Shown here: positions 41,486 to 49,839 of the stretch, in pieces
Layout of the letters: every line of letters begins with the position of its first letter
How positions within the stretch are numbered: position 1 is the stretch's first letter
NCBI GenBank assembly: GCA_051859505.1
Contig: JBHYFN010000010.1
Coordinates: 1 to 64,000 of the forward strand
DNA length: 64,000 nt
From: JAFIEN01 sp051859505
Lineage (GTDB): Bacteria > Pseudomonadota > Alphaproteobacteria > Rhodobacterales > Rhodobacteraceae
Direction of reading: 5' to 3'
The notes under the pieces: generated by a model
What the model was told of the DNA's origin: nothing
Database searches by the model: none
The model's input: the letters and a program-made list of their open reading frames with translations, nothing else
Made by a program: the position numbers and the translations under genes

Positions 41486-43911
41486 CCCTGCCCAGCCATT
41501 CCCGCATCGTCGTCATCGGGGGCGGCATCATCGGCTGTTCCACCGCCTATCACCTGGCCCGCGACCACAAGGCCGAGGTGGTGCTCCTGGAACAGGGCAA
41601 GCTTACCTCGGGCAGCACCTGGCATGCGGCGGGGCTGGTGGGGCAGTTGCGCTCTTCGGCCTCGATCACGCGGGTGCTGAAATATTCGGTCGATCTCTAC
41701 AAGGATCTGGCCGCCGAGACGGGGCTGGAAACCGGCTGGAAGATGACCGGCTGCCTGCGGCTGGCCACGACCCCCGACCGCTGGACCGAATACCGCAGGC
41801 TTGCCACCACGGCGCGCAGCTTCGGGATGGAGATGCATCTGATCTCGCCCGCCGAGGTCAAGGCGATGTGGCCCCTGATGGAGGTGGACGACCTGATCGG
41901 CGCAAGCTGGCTGCCGACCGACGGGCAGGCCAGCCCGTCGGACATCACCCAAAGCCTGGCCAAGGGCGCGCGGATGCATGGCGCGCAGCTGTTCGAAGGG
42001 GTGCGGGTCACGGGTTTCGTGATGGAGGGGCCGCGGATCACGGCGGTCGAGACGGATCAGGGCACCATCCGCTGCGAAACGGTGGTCAACTGCGCCGGCC
42101 AATGGGCGCGGCAGGTGGGGGCGATGGCGGGCATCAACGTGCCGCTGCAGCCGGTCAAGCACCAGTATATCGTGACCGAACCCATCGCGGGCCTTTCGAC
42201 CGACGCGCCCACGATCCGCGACCCGGACCGGCGCACCTATTTCAAGGAAGAGGTCGGCGGCCTCGTCATGGGCGGCTATGAGCCGAACCCCCAGGTCTGG
42301 ACGCTGGAGGATGTGCCGAACGACTGGGAGTTTCGCCTCTTCGACGATGATTACGACCATTTCGAACAGCATATGGATCAGGCCATCGCCCGCGTGCCCG
42401 CCTTGGCCGAGGTGGGCGTCAAGCAGATGATCAACGGGCCGGAAAGCTTCACCCCCGACGGCAATTTCATCCTTGGCCGGGCCAATGAATGCGCCAACAT
42501 GTATGTGGGGGCGGGGTTCAACGCCTTCGGCATCGCCTCGGGCGGGGGCGCGGGCTGGGTGCTGGCCGATTGGGTGATCCGGGGCGAGGCGCCGCTTGAC
42601 CTGTGGGTCGTGGATATCCGCCGCTTCTCGGGGATGCACGAGGATCGGCAATGGGTCGCCGACCGCACCGCCGAGGCCTATGGCAAGCATTACACCGTGG
42701 CCTTCCCGCATGAGGAATATACCTCGGGCCGGCCGCTTCTGACCTCGGCGCTTTACGGGCGGCTAAGGGAGGCGGGGGCGGTCTTCGGGTCGAAACTGGG
42801 GTGGGAGCGGCCGAACTGGTTTGCGCCGGAGGGCACGGAGCCTCGGGACGTCTATTCGATGGGCCGGCAGAACTGGTTTGACGCGGTGGGCGCGGAGCAC
42901 CGCCATTGCCGCGAGGCGGTGGGCCTGTTCGACCAGTCCTCCTTCGCCAAGTTCGAGATCAGGGGCCGGGACGCAGGCGCCGCGCTTGACTGGATCTGCG
43001 CGAATGACGTGGGCAAGCCGCCGGGACGCGTGACCTATACGCAGATGCTCAATTCCCGGGGCGGGATCGAGGCGGATCTGACGGTGGCGCGGCTGGCCGA
43101 GGATCACTTCTACCTCGTGACCGGGACGGGGTTCCGCAGCCATGATTACGGCTGGATCGCCGACCACCTGCCCGAGGGGGCGGATGTGGCGCTGAGCGAC
43201 GTGACCGAGGATTGGGGGGTGCTGTCGCTCATGGGCCCCCGCGCGCGGGATGTGCTGGCCGCCGTGACCGAGGCGGATGTGGGCAACGCGGCTTTCCCCT
43301 TCGGCCATGTGCGGGTGATCCCGATCGCCGGGCAGATGGTGCGCGCGCTGCGCATCACCTATGTGGGCGAGCTGGGGTGGGAGCTGCATGTCCCGCTTGA
43401 AGGGCTGGCCGCGGTGCATGACGCGCTGATGGCGGCGGGGCACGGGATCCGCCCGGTGGGCTACCGCGCGCTCGAGTCGCTCAGGCTCGAGAAGGGCTAC
43501 CGGGCCTGGTCCTCGGACATCACGCCGAACGACACGCCTTTCGAGGCGGGGCTGGGCTGGGCGGTCAAGCTGAAGTCCTCGGTGCCCTTCCTGGGCCGGG
43601 CCGCGCTCGAGGCGGCGGGGCCGCTTGTGAAGCGGTTTGCGGGCTTCACGCTCGAGGCGCGGGACACGGTGCTGCTGGGGCGCGAGACGATCCTGCGCAA
43701 TGGCGCGGCGGTGGGTTATCTGACCTCGGGGGGCTTCGGCTATACGGTGGGGGCGCCGATCGGCTATGGCTATCTGCGCAATTCGGGCGGGGTGGACGAG
43801 GCCTGGATCGAGGCCGGGGAGTATGCGCTGGATGTGGCGGGCGAGGTGTTCCCGGCGCGGGTGCATCTGGCCCCGCTTTACGATCCGAAGGCCGCGCGCG
43901 TGAAGGCGTGA
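41482..43911 (+). CDS. Dimethylglycine dehydrogenase-like FAD enzyme with GcvT domain
   Basis: An 809-residue protein. The DAO-type N-terminal half has IVVIGGGIIGCSTAYHLA (residues 9-26) and the flavin-linking type motif SGSTWHAAGLVGQLRSS with His48. The C-terminal half (from about 430) is GcvT-like with a tetrahydrofolate-binding aminomethyltransferase fold (GLFDQSSFAKFEIRGRDAGA, YVGELGWELHVP). This arrangement is that of dimethylglycine/sarcosine dehydrogenases. Likely reaction: demethylation of dimethylglycine to sarcosine. Other methylamine substrates are possible. Confidence 0.87.
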   Translation: MTLPSHSRIVVIGGGIIGCSTAYHLARDHKAEVVLLEQGKLTSGSTWHAAGLVGQLRSSASITRVLKYSVDLYKDLAAETGLETGWKMTGCLRLATTPDRWTEYRRLATTARSFGMEMHLISPAEVKAMWPLMEVDDLIGASWLPTDGQASPSDITQSLAKGARMHGAQLFEGVRVTGFVMEGPRITAVETDQGTIRCETVVNCAGQWARQVGAMAGINVPLQPVKHQYIVTEPIAGLSTDAPTIRDPDRRTYFKEEVGGLVMGGYEPNPQVWTLEDVPNDWEFRLFDDDYDHFEQHMDQAIARVPALAEVGVKQMINGPESFTPDGNFILGRANECANMYVGAGFNAFGIASGGGAGWVLADWVIRGEAPLDLWVVDIRRFSGMHEDRQWVADRTAEAYGKHYTVAFPHEEYTSGRPLLTSALYGRLREAGAVFGSKLGWERPNWFAPEGTEPRDVYSMGRQNWFDAVGAEHRHCREAVGLFDQSSFAKFEIRGRDAGAALDWICANDVGKPPGRVTYTQMLNSRGGIEADLTVARLAEDHFYLVTGTGFRSHDYGWIADHLPEGADVALSDVTEDWGVLSLMGPRARDVLAAVTEADVGNAAFPFGHVRVIPIAGQMVRALRITYVGELGWELHVPLEGLAAVHDALMAAGHGIRPVGYRALESLRLEKGYRAWSSDITPNDTPFEAGLGWAVKLKSSVPFLGRAALEAAGPLVKRFAGFTLEARDTVLLGRETILRNGAAVGYLTSGGFGYTVGAPIGYGYLRNSGGVDEAWIEAGEYALDVAGEVFPARVHLAPLYDPKAARVKA

Positions 43912-43914
43912 GGC

Positions 43915-43940
43915 GGCTGAAATTTGGCCAAATTTCAGCC
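43915..43940. repeat. AT-rich palindrome after the dehydrogenase gene, abutting element copy C
   Basis: A perfect palindrome with half-site GGCTGAAATTTGG, starting 3 bases after the stop codon. It touches the GC-hairpin element on its right, in the same relative order as copy A. Confidence 0.8.
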
Positions 43941-44006
43941 CGGGGGGCGCTGCCCCCCGTCGCGCCTTGCGCGACTCCCCCCGGGATATTTGGGAACAAA
44001 AGAAGC
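43941..44006 (-). repeat. Modular GC-hairpin intergenic element, copy C
   Basis: In reverse orientation: CTTCTTTTGTTCCC, the core AAATATCCCGGGG, a middle hairpin TCGCGC-AAG-GCGCGA, then GGGGGGC-AGC-GCCCCCC and the AT-rich palindrome at 43915-43940. It sits between convergent genes. Confidence 0.8.
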
Positions 44007-44019
44007 TGAAAGAGGCGGG

Positions 44020-44646
44020 TCAGATCCGGCGCAGGGCGAGGGCCAGGGCCGGGACGGCGGAGGCCTCTCCGGGCATGGAATTGTAGGGCGCGGTCTGTTC
44101 CACCACCTCGAGCCTGTCGGCATGGGCGGCGATTCCCGCCTCCATTCCGCCGGTCCAGAGGGTCATCTTGACGGTGAGCACGAAGATGCCGCCCGGCGCG
44201 AGGATGCGGATCAGCTCGTCCAGCGCCTCGGCGCCGACATGGCCGGTGGTGAAGACCCCGGTCGAGACGATGCCGGCGAACTGGCCGTCGGCGAAGGGCA
44301 AGGGGCCGCCAAGGGCGAGGCGATGCAGGGCGGCATAGGTGCCTTTCCTGGCCGCCACCGCCAGCATCCCTTCCGAGATGTCGAGCCCCTCGACATGCGG
44401 ATAGCCGGTGATGCCCAGCCAGTCGCCGATCATCCCCGTGCCCACCCCGGCATCGAGCAGGGGGGCCGCGCCTCTTGGCAGGTGGCGGGCCAGAAGGGCC
44501 AGCGCGACCGAAGGGTGCCGGTAGCCGGTCCGCGCCATGTCGGCGTCGTAATGGTCGGCCCAGTCGTCGTAGATCCGGGCGATCTCGTCGGGGGTCGATG
44601 CGCCGTAGACGGCACCGAGATGGCCGTCATGCTCTCCTGTCGTCAC
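44020..44646 (-). CDS. Class I SAM-dependent methyltransferase
   Basis: About 208 residues. The SAM site LLDAGVGTGMIGDWLG lies near 61-76, followed by VEGLDISEGMLAVAARKGTY and a post-motif LDELIRILAPGGIFVLTVKM. The N-terminal DEIARIYDDWADHYDADMAR is a typical lid of UbiE/TehB-like small-molecule methyltransferases. The frame is open far upstream, but the GTG at 44646 has AGGAG upstream and fits the family. It is divergent from the kinase gene at 44740. The substrate is unknown. Confidence 0.78.
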   Translation of the reverse strand: MTTGEHDGHLGAVYGASTPDEIARIYDDWADHYDADMARTGYRHPSVALALLARHLPRGAAPLLDAGVGTGMIGDWLGITGYPHVEGLDISEGMLAVAARKGTYAALHRLALGGPLPFADGQFAGIVSTGVFTTGHVGAEALDELIRILAPGGIFVLTVKMTLWTGGMEAGIAAHADRLEVVEQTAPYNSMPGEASAVPALALALRRI

Positions 44647-44739
44647 CGGTCCTGCTCCTGTTGTGGCGTTCCTGTCGGGTTGCCGATACCTAACCTTTCG
44701 GGTCACATGAGGAAACCGGAAAGCGGGAGGGAGGACGGG

Positions 44740-45642
44740 ATGCAGGATGACATTGCAGCGATTGCCCGCAAGCTGGACGCTCTTGCCGGCTGGGAGGGGC
44801 GGGCCCTGCGGATGGGCGGGCTGACCAACCGGGTCTATCGGCTGGGGGACAGGGTGCTGCGGGTGCCGGGCGAAGGGACCGAGGCCTATATCGACCGCGC
44901 GCATGAGGCGATTGCCGCGGCCGAGGCGGCCCGCGTGGGCGTGGCGCCCGAGCTTCTGCATGCCGATGCCGAAAGCGGGCTGATGGTGACGCGTTTCATC
45001 GACGGCGCCGCGACCATGACGCCCGAGGGCTTTGCGGGGCGGTCCGGCGCGGTGGCGCGGGCGGGGGCGGCGCTGGCGCGGCTGCATCGGTCGGACGCGC
45101 GGTTTCCCTTCCGGTTCGAGTTGTTCGCGATGATCGACGACTATCTGCGCGTCCTCTCGGGCAAGGAGGTGGAGCTGCCGTCCGGCTATCACGACGTGGT
45201 GGCCGAGGCGGGCGCGGTGCGTGCGGCCCTCGATGCGCGGCCCGTGCCGCTTGTTGCCTGTCACTGCGATCCCTTGTGCGAGAATTTCCTCGATGACGGG
45301 GCGCGGATGTGGATCGTGGACTGGGAATATTCCGGCATGAACGATCCGATGTGGGATCTGGGCGATCTTTCGGTCGAGGGGCAGTTCGACGCGGCGCAGG
45401 ACGAGGCCTTGCTTGCCGCCTATTTCGGGGGCGAACCGCCGGCCGCCGATCATGCGCGGATGGTGATCTACAAGGCGATGTGCGATCTTCTGTGGACGCT
45501 CTGGGGCCTGATCCAGCTGGCTGACGGCAACCCGGCCGAGGATTTCCGCGCCTATGCCGACGGCCGCTTCGCGCGGTGCAAGGCGCTGATGGCCGAGGCG
45601 GAATTTGCGCGCCATCTGGCAGTGCTGCGGGCGGGGGACTAG
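44740..45642 (+). CDS. Second choline kinase-like/APH-family phosphotransferase (LicA-like)
   Basis: A 300-residue protein with LTNRVYRLGDRVLRVPGEGT near 28-47, the catalytic loop ACHCDPLCENFLDD near 171-184 and IVDWEYSGMNDPMWDLGDLS near 191-210. These are LicA/choline kinase landmarks and are closer to true choline kinases than the 40583 gene. GGGAGG precedes the ATG; an in-frame ATG at 44707 is less likely. It may phosphorylate choline or another amino alcohol; phosphocholine decoration of surface glycans is another option. Confidence 0.8.
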   Translation: MQDDIAAIARKLDALAGWEGRALRMGGLTNRVYRLGDRVLRVPGEGTEAYIDRAHEAIAAAEAARVGVAPELLHADAESGLMVTRFIDGAATMTPEGFAGRSGAVARAGAALARLHRSDARFPFRFELFAMIDDYLRVLSGKEVELPSGYHDVVAEAGAVRAALDARPVPLVACHCDPLCENFLDDGARMWIVDWEYSGMNDPMWDLGDLSVEGQFDAAQDEALLAAYFGGEPPAADHARMVIYKAMCDLLWTLWGLIQLADGNPAEDFRAYADGRFARCKALMAEAEFARHLAVLRAGD

Positions 45643-45735
45643 TGCTCGCCGGGTGACCCGCGGGCCAGGCGATGTGGGGGGAAAGGCGGCTATGCGGGAC
45701 GTTGCTGCCGTTGGCCGTTCAGCTAAATTGCCGGC

Positions 45736-46137
45736 ATGACCAAGGGTGTTCTCAGATTCTTCTTCGACTATGGCGCGGGCTGCCTTTGGGCAGGAGATGC
45801 TAAGACCCGCGACCTTCTGGACGTGGGTCCGGTCGATAGAAAACTGCCACTCTCGGAGCCGGTGCGTGAGCAAACAGATCGCATACTTTTTGCGCATGCC
45901 TGCTATCTCAACCCTCTGTATCCCCCTGATCCAAGCCTTTGGTCCCAGTCCCTTTGTGACCGTTTCAACGCTGACGTGGATAGCTTGATCCTGAAATTGC
46001 GTCAGGAAGTTGGGGAGGATTATGACATCCTCGATCAACAGGAGCGGTATGCCGAAGACGTCAGACTGACTGCCTATCTTCTGCAACATCCCGAGCTAGA
46101 AAAACTGCACGAGGCTACGCAGCCGACTGTCCGCTAA
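45736..46137 (+). CDS. Hypothetical protein in low-GC DNA
   Basis: A 133-residue protein I do not recognise. It begins MTKGVLRFFFDYGAGCLWAG, contains DPSLWSQSLCDRFNADVDSL and ends in a helical, acidic stretch (EEDYDILDQQ-like). It has no signal peptide or membrane segment. Base composition is visibly lower in GC than all its neighbours and codon third positions are mixed, which suggests recent acquisition. It stands alone between the kinase gene and the convergent GntR gene. Confidence 0.65.
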   Translation: MTKGVLRFFFDYGAGCLWAGDAKTRDLLDVGPVDRKLPLSEPVREQTDRILFAHACYLNPLYPPDPSLWSQSLCDRFNADVDSLILKLRQEVGEDYDILDQQERYAEDVRLTAYLLQHPELEKLHEATQPTVR

Positions 46138-46189
46138 GGGCTCAAAGCAGTCATAGAGTATCGTATGTCAGCCGCAGAACCCCACCCGC

Positions 46190-46858
46190 TTACCCCTCGC
46201 GCGCCTTCTTGCGGGCCACGGCGGCAGCGGCGAGCACATGGGTGGTCATCGCCGCTTCCGCCCAGTCGGGATCGCGGGCCGAGATGGCCTCGGCGATGTC
46301 GTGGTGGTGCCGGGACTGGCGGATCATGTCTTCGGGCGAATACATCTGGTAGGTCCGCAGCACGAGCCCGAGGTTGACCGCAAGCGACAGCATGGCCGAA
46401 AGGCGCGGCGATTGCGCGGCCTGCATGATGGTGCGGTGGAAGGCGGCATTGGCCTCGGAGATCGTCTCGTAATCGGCCGGCCCCTGCGGCGGGGTATGGG
46501 CCGACATCACCGCGGCAAGGCGGTGCAGTTCGGCGCAATCGGCATCGGTCGCGCGTTCGGCCGCGCGGCGCGCGCCATAGCTTTCAAGCATGGTGCGGAT
46601 GCGGAATATCTGCTGGATCTCTTCGGGGTTGAGGCCCGTGACCCGCAGCCCCTCGCCCGGGGCGCGGGTCAGGAAACCCTCGATCAGCAACCGCTTGACC
46701 GCCTCGCGCACAGGTGTGCGTGAGATGCCCAGACGCTCGGCCAGGGTCACTTCGGTCAGGCGCTCGTCGGCGGGCAGCGTGCCGTCCAGGATCTCGGCCC
46801 GGATCGTGGCATAGGCGGCCTCGGCGGCACTGGCGGGGCGGTCGTCCTCGCCGCGCAT
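46190..46858 (-). CDS. GntR-family (FadR/VanR-type) regulator
   Basis: A 222-residue protein. The winged HTH lies at about 14-75 (AYATIRAEILDGTLPADERL, LAERLGISRTPVREAVKRL) and an FCD helical effector domain at about 85-210 (FRIRTMLESYGARRAAERAT; HHHDIAEAI with metal-type histidines). Its ATG overlaps the stop of the HMG-CoA lyase gene (TGATG). It likely controls the divergent catabolic genes through the palindrome at 47799. FCD regulators commonly bind organic acids. Confidence 0.9.
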   Translation of the reverse strand: MRGEDDRPASAAEAAYATIRAEILDGTLPADERLTEVTLAERLGISRTPVREAVKRLLIEGFLTRAPGEGLRVTGLNPEEIQQIFRIRTMLESYGARRAAERATDADCAELHRLAAVMSAHTPPQGPADYETISEANAAFHRTIMQAAQSPRLSAMLSLAVNLGLVLRTYQMYSPEDMIRQSRHHHDIAEAISARDPDWAEAAMTTHVLAAAAVARKKAREG

Positions 46859-47769
46859 CAGGCGGCCTTTCGGGGGGGAAAGCCGCCGGCCTTCATCACC
46901 ATGCCCGGCACCGGATGGCCCAGTTGCGCCTCGAGCCATTCGGCGGCCGCGATACAGGCGTCGAGGTCCATCCCCGTGGCCACGCCGGAGCGGTCGAGCA
47001 TGTAGACCAGATCCTCGGTCGCGATATTGCCGGTGGCGCGGGGCGCGAAGGGGCAGCCGCCCGTCCCGCCCAGCGAAGCGTCCAGCACCTCGGCCCCCGC
47101 CATGATCCCGGCCCAGGCATTGGCGATGCCGGTGTTGCGCGTGTTGTGCAGGTGCAGGCGCAGCTTCACACCCGGGAAGGCGGCTTTCACGGCGCCCACC
47201 CTTTCGGCCACGTCGCGGGGGGTGGCGACGCCGATCGTATCGGCAAGCGCCAGTTCGAAGGGCGCATGTTCCATCGCGCGCTCGACCACATGCAGCAGGC
47301 GCGACAGCGGCACCTCGCCCTCGAAGGGGCAGCCGAAGCTCGCGCCGATGGTCAGGCCCGCGTCGATCCGGCCCTGTGCTGCGGCGCGGACATCGGCCCA
47401 GGCGGCCAACGTGTCCTCGGTGCCCACGCCTTGATTGCGGCGGTTGAACGTGTCCGAGGCGACGGTGACGAAATTCACCTCGTCCAGCCCCGCCGCCACC
47501 GCCCTCTCGAACCCCTTCATGTTCAGCGCAAGCCCGATGTAGCGCGCCTGCCCGCGCGGCAGCCGGGCGCAAAGCTGATCCGCATCGGCCATCTGCGGCA
47601 CGCGGGCGGGATTGACGAAGCTTGTCACCTCGAGCCGGCGGGCGCCGGCGGCGATCGCCTTTTCGATCAGTGCCAGTTTTGTATCCACAGAGAGGATCGT
47701 CTTCTCGTTCTGTATACCGTCGCGCGCCGAAACTTCGACGACTTCGACGTTTTTTGTGGAATTTTGCAT
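46858..47769 (-). CDS. Hydroxymethylglutaryl-CoA lyase
   Basis: A 303-residue HMGL-like TIM-barrel protein: VEVSARDGIQNEK near 11-23 (catalytic Arg-Asp), LHLHNTRNTGIANAWAG with the metal-binding His-x-His, and GGTGGCPFAPRATGNIATED near 230-250 holding the family active-site cysteine. The enzyme cleaves HMG-CoA to acetoacetate and acetyl-CoA; related enzymes cleave other 3-hydroxyacyl-CoAs. A CaiB-type CoA-transferase is divergently encoded, so the pair could activate and cleave a branched hydroxy acid. Confidence 0.9.
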   Translation of the reverse strand: MQNSTKNVEVVEVSARDGIQNEKTILSVDTKLALIEKAIAAGARRLEVTSFVNPARVPQMADADQLCARLPRGQARYIGLALNMKGFERAVAAGLDEVNFVTVASDTFNRRNQGVGTEDTLAAWADVRAAAQGRIDAGLTIGASFGCPFEGEVPLSRLLHVVERAMEHAPFELALADTIGVATPRDVAERVGAVKAAFPGVKLRLHLHNTRNTGIANAWAGIMAGAEVLDASLGGTGGCPFAPRATGNIATEDLVYMLDRSGVATGMDLDACIAAAEWLEAQLGHPVPGMVMKAGGFPPRKAA

Positions 47770-47798
47770 GAATCTTCGACGCCCCTCTTTTCTTATGG

Positions 47799-47821
47799 AT
47801 ACATCGATGTATTCCTTGACG
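47799..47821. promoter_or_regulatory. Candidate GntR operator with adjacent -35 box
   Basis: The perfect 14-base palindrome ATACATCGATGTAT (47799-47812) lies between the divergent lyase and CoA-transferase genes. TTGACG (47816-47821) follows immediately and would be a -35 box for the plus-strand genes. FadR/VanR regulators usually bind short A/T-ended palindromes of this size. Confidence 0.55.
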
Positions 47822-47895
47822 CAAGAATTGAAGACTCGGGTTAACCTTTGCGCAACCATCTTGCGCGAGGGTCCGTGCAACCCTCGGGAGACGTC

Positions 47896-49125
47896 ATGAC
47901 CGACACCGCTGCCAGCAAGGATGCGCCGCCCCGCCAGGGCCCCCTGACCGATATCCGCGTGATCGAGATGGGCCAGCTTCTGGCCGGGCCCTTCTGCGGG
48001 CAGTTGCTGGCCGATTTCGGCGCCGAGGTGATCAAGTGCGAACAGCCCGGCGAAGGCGATCCGATGCGCGTCTGGGGCCGGGAAAAGCCCTATGGCAAAT
48101 CGCTCTGGTGGCCGGTCGTGGCGCGCAACAAGAAGTCGCTGACGCTGAACCTGCGCACGCCCGAGGGCCAGCAGGTGATTCGCGATCTGGTCAAGGATGC
48201 CGACATCCTGATCGAGAATTTCCGCCCCGGCACGCTGGAACGCTGGAACCTCAGCTATGAGGAACTGTCGGCGATCAATCCGAAGCTGATCATGGTTCGC
48301 GTGACGGGCTTCGGCCAGACCGGCCCTTACGCGAAACGCGCGGGCTATGGCTCCATCGGCGAGGCGATGGGGGGCCTGCGCTATGTGGTGGGCGATCCCT
48401 CGACCCAGCCCAGCCGGATGGGCATCTCCATCGGCGACGAGCTGGCCGCGACCTATGCCTGCCTTGGCGCGATGATGGCGCTCCATGCCCGCGAACGCAC
48501 CGGCAAGGGGCAGATCGTCGACTCTGCCATCTACGAGGCGGTTCTGGCGATGATGGAAAGCATGGTCACCGAATATGCCGCCGCCGGTTACGTGCGCGAA
48601 CGCACCGGGCCGATCCTGCCCAATGTCAGCCCCTCCAACGTGTTCGACACGAAGGATGGCAAGCTTCTGCTGATCGCCGCCAATCAGGACACGGTCTTCC
48701 GCCGGCTTGCGCAGGCGATGGGTCAACCCGAACTGGCCGAAAACCCCCGCTACGCCACCCATGCCGCCCGCGGCGAGGTGCAGCCCGAGCTTGACGCGCT
48801 GATCAACGACTGGACGAAGACGGTCGACCTCGATCCGCTGCAGGACCTGCTCGAGGAACACGGCGTGCCCTGCGGCCTGATCTACACCGCGCCCGACATG
48901 CTGAAGGATCCCCATTTCGCCGCGCGACAGGCCATCGTCGACGTGCCGCACCCGGATTTCGGCACGCTCAAGATGCAGAATGTCGCCCCCCGCCTGTCCG
49001 ACACGCCCGGCGCGGTGCGCCATGCGGGGCCGGACCTGGGCGAACATACCGACGAGGTGCTCTCGGGCATCCTCGGCATCGACAGCGCCACGATGGACGA
49101 TTGGCGCGCGCGGGGGATCATCTGA
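47896..49125 (+). CDS. CaiB/BaiF-type (family III) CoA-transferase
   Basis: A 409-residue protein. The family III opening IRVIEMGQLLAGPFCGQLLA (20-39) is followed by the nucleophile Asp181 in MGISIGDELAATYACLGA. It moves CoA from a donor such as succinyl-CoA to a free acid. The GGGAG site before the ATG at 47896 decides the start; the frame extends to a TTG at 47848. It heads the operon that runs through to 58471. With the divergent HMG-CoA lyase it could act on 3-hydroxy-3-methylglutarate or citramalate-like acids. Confidence 0.9.
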   Translation: MTDTAASKDAPPRQGPLTDIRVIEMGQLLAGPFCGQLLADFGAEVIKCEQPGEGDPMRVWGREKPYGKSLWWPVVARNKKSLTLNLRTPEGQQVIRDLVKDADILIENFRPGTLERWNLSYEELSAINPKLIMVRVTGFGQTGPYAKRAGYGSIGEAMGGLRYVVGDPSTQPSRMGISIGDELAATYACLGAMMALHARERTGKGQIVDSAIYEAVLAMMESMVTEYAAAGYVRERTGPILPNVSPSNVFDTKDGKLLLIAANQDTVFRRLAQAMGQPELAENPRYATHAARGEVQPELDALINDWTKTVDLDPLQDLLEEHGVPCGLIYTAPDMLKDPHFAARQAIVDVPHPDFGTLKMQNVAPRLSDTPGAVRHAGPDLGEHTDEVLSGILGIDSATMDDWRARGII

Positions 49126-49128
49126 CCC

Positions 49129-49830
49129 ATGGCACAGGCGGCGGACCGGCAAGAGGAGGAAGGGCCTGTCACCGACAGCTTCCTGCCCCTCGCCGAAGCC
49201 GCCCGCCGTCTGGGCCTCACGCGCCTGAAACTGCGCGAGGCGATTGCCAAGGGCGTGATCCCGGCGCGGCGTGACAATCAGGGGCGGTTCCGCGTCGATA
49301 TGGAGGCCCTGCCCGACGATTTGCCCGCCGCGATGCGCGGGGCCGAAGCCGCGCCCGAGGCGCTGATGAGCGCGCTGTTTGACGAGATCGAAGAGCTTTC
49401 CGCCGATCTGGAAGGCTCGCAGGAGATGGTGGACCGCCTGGCCGGCCTCGCCGGCGCGCAGGCCGACGCGCTTGACCGGGTGACGGCGGCGCTCGAGGCG
49501 CGCACCGCGGAACGCGACCGCCTGTCCGACATCGCGGGCCGCGCGCTTGGTGCCGCGACCGAGGCCGAGGCCCGCGCAACCGCGCTGCAGGCCACGACCG
49601 ACCGCGCGCTGACGCTGCTCGACCGGGCCGCAGGCGCCCTGGGCGGATTGCAGGACGAGGTGACGCGGCTGCGCGCCGATGCCACCCAAAAGGACGAAAC
49701 GATCGCGGGCCATGCCGCGCAGCTCGACCGGCTGTTCACGCTCTCGGAACAGGCGCTCGAACGGGCGGCCGAGGCGCGCCGCGCGCCGGGGCTGGTGGCG
49801 CGGATCCTGGGCACGGGCCGCAAGGGATAA
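49129..49830 (+). CDS. HTH (excisionase/MerR-type) protein with long coiled coil
   Basis: A 233-residue protein, not assigned to a characterised family. Residues about 18-60 (LPLAEAARRLGLTRLKLREA then DNQGRFRVDMEAL) form an excisionase-like winged helix. Residues about 80-215 form an Ala/Glu/Leu-rich coiled coil with many heptads. It starts 3 bases after the CoA-transferase stop and is followed by hyuA after 9 bases, so it belongs to the operon. It could be a regulator or a structural partner; a helical tail of this length is unusual for a small HTH protein. Confidence 0.7.
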   Translation: MAQAADRQEEEGPVTDSFLPLAEAARRLGLTRLKLREAIAKGVIPARRDNQGRFRVDMEALPDDLPAAMRGAEAAPEALMSALFDEIEELSADLEGSQEMVDRLAGLAGAQADALDRVTAALEARTAERDRLSDIAGRALGAATEAEARATALQATTDRALTLLDRAAGALGGLQDEVTRLRADATQKDETIAGHAAQLDRLFTLSEQALERAAEARRAPGLVARILGTGRKG

Positions 49831-49839
49831 GTTACGGGG

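Noticed and set aside
43924..44739. Longer N-terminus for the second kinase
   Set aside because: It would read through the hairpin element and antisense to the methyltransferase gene; a good ribosome site marks the ATG at 44740.
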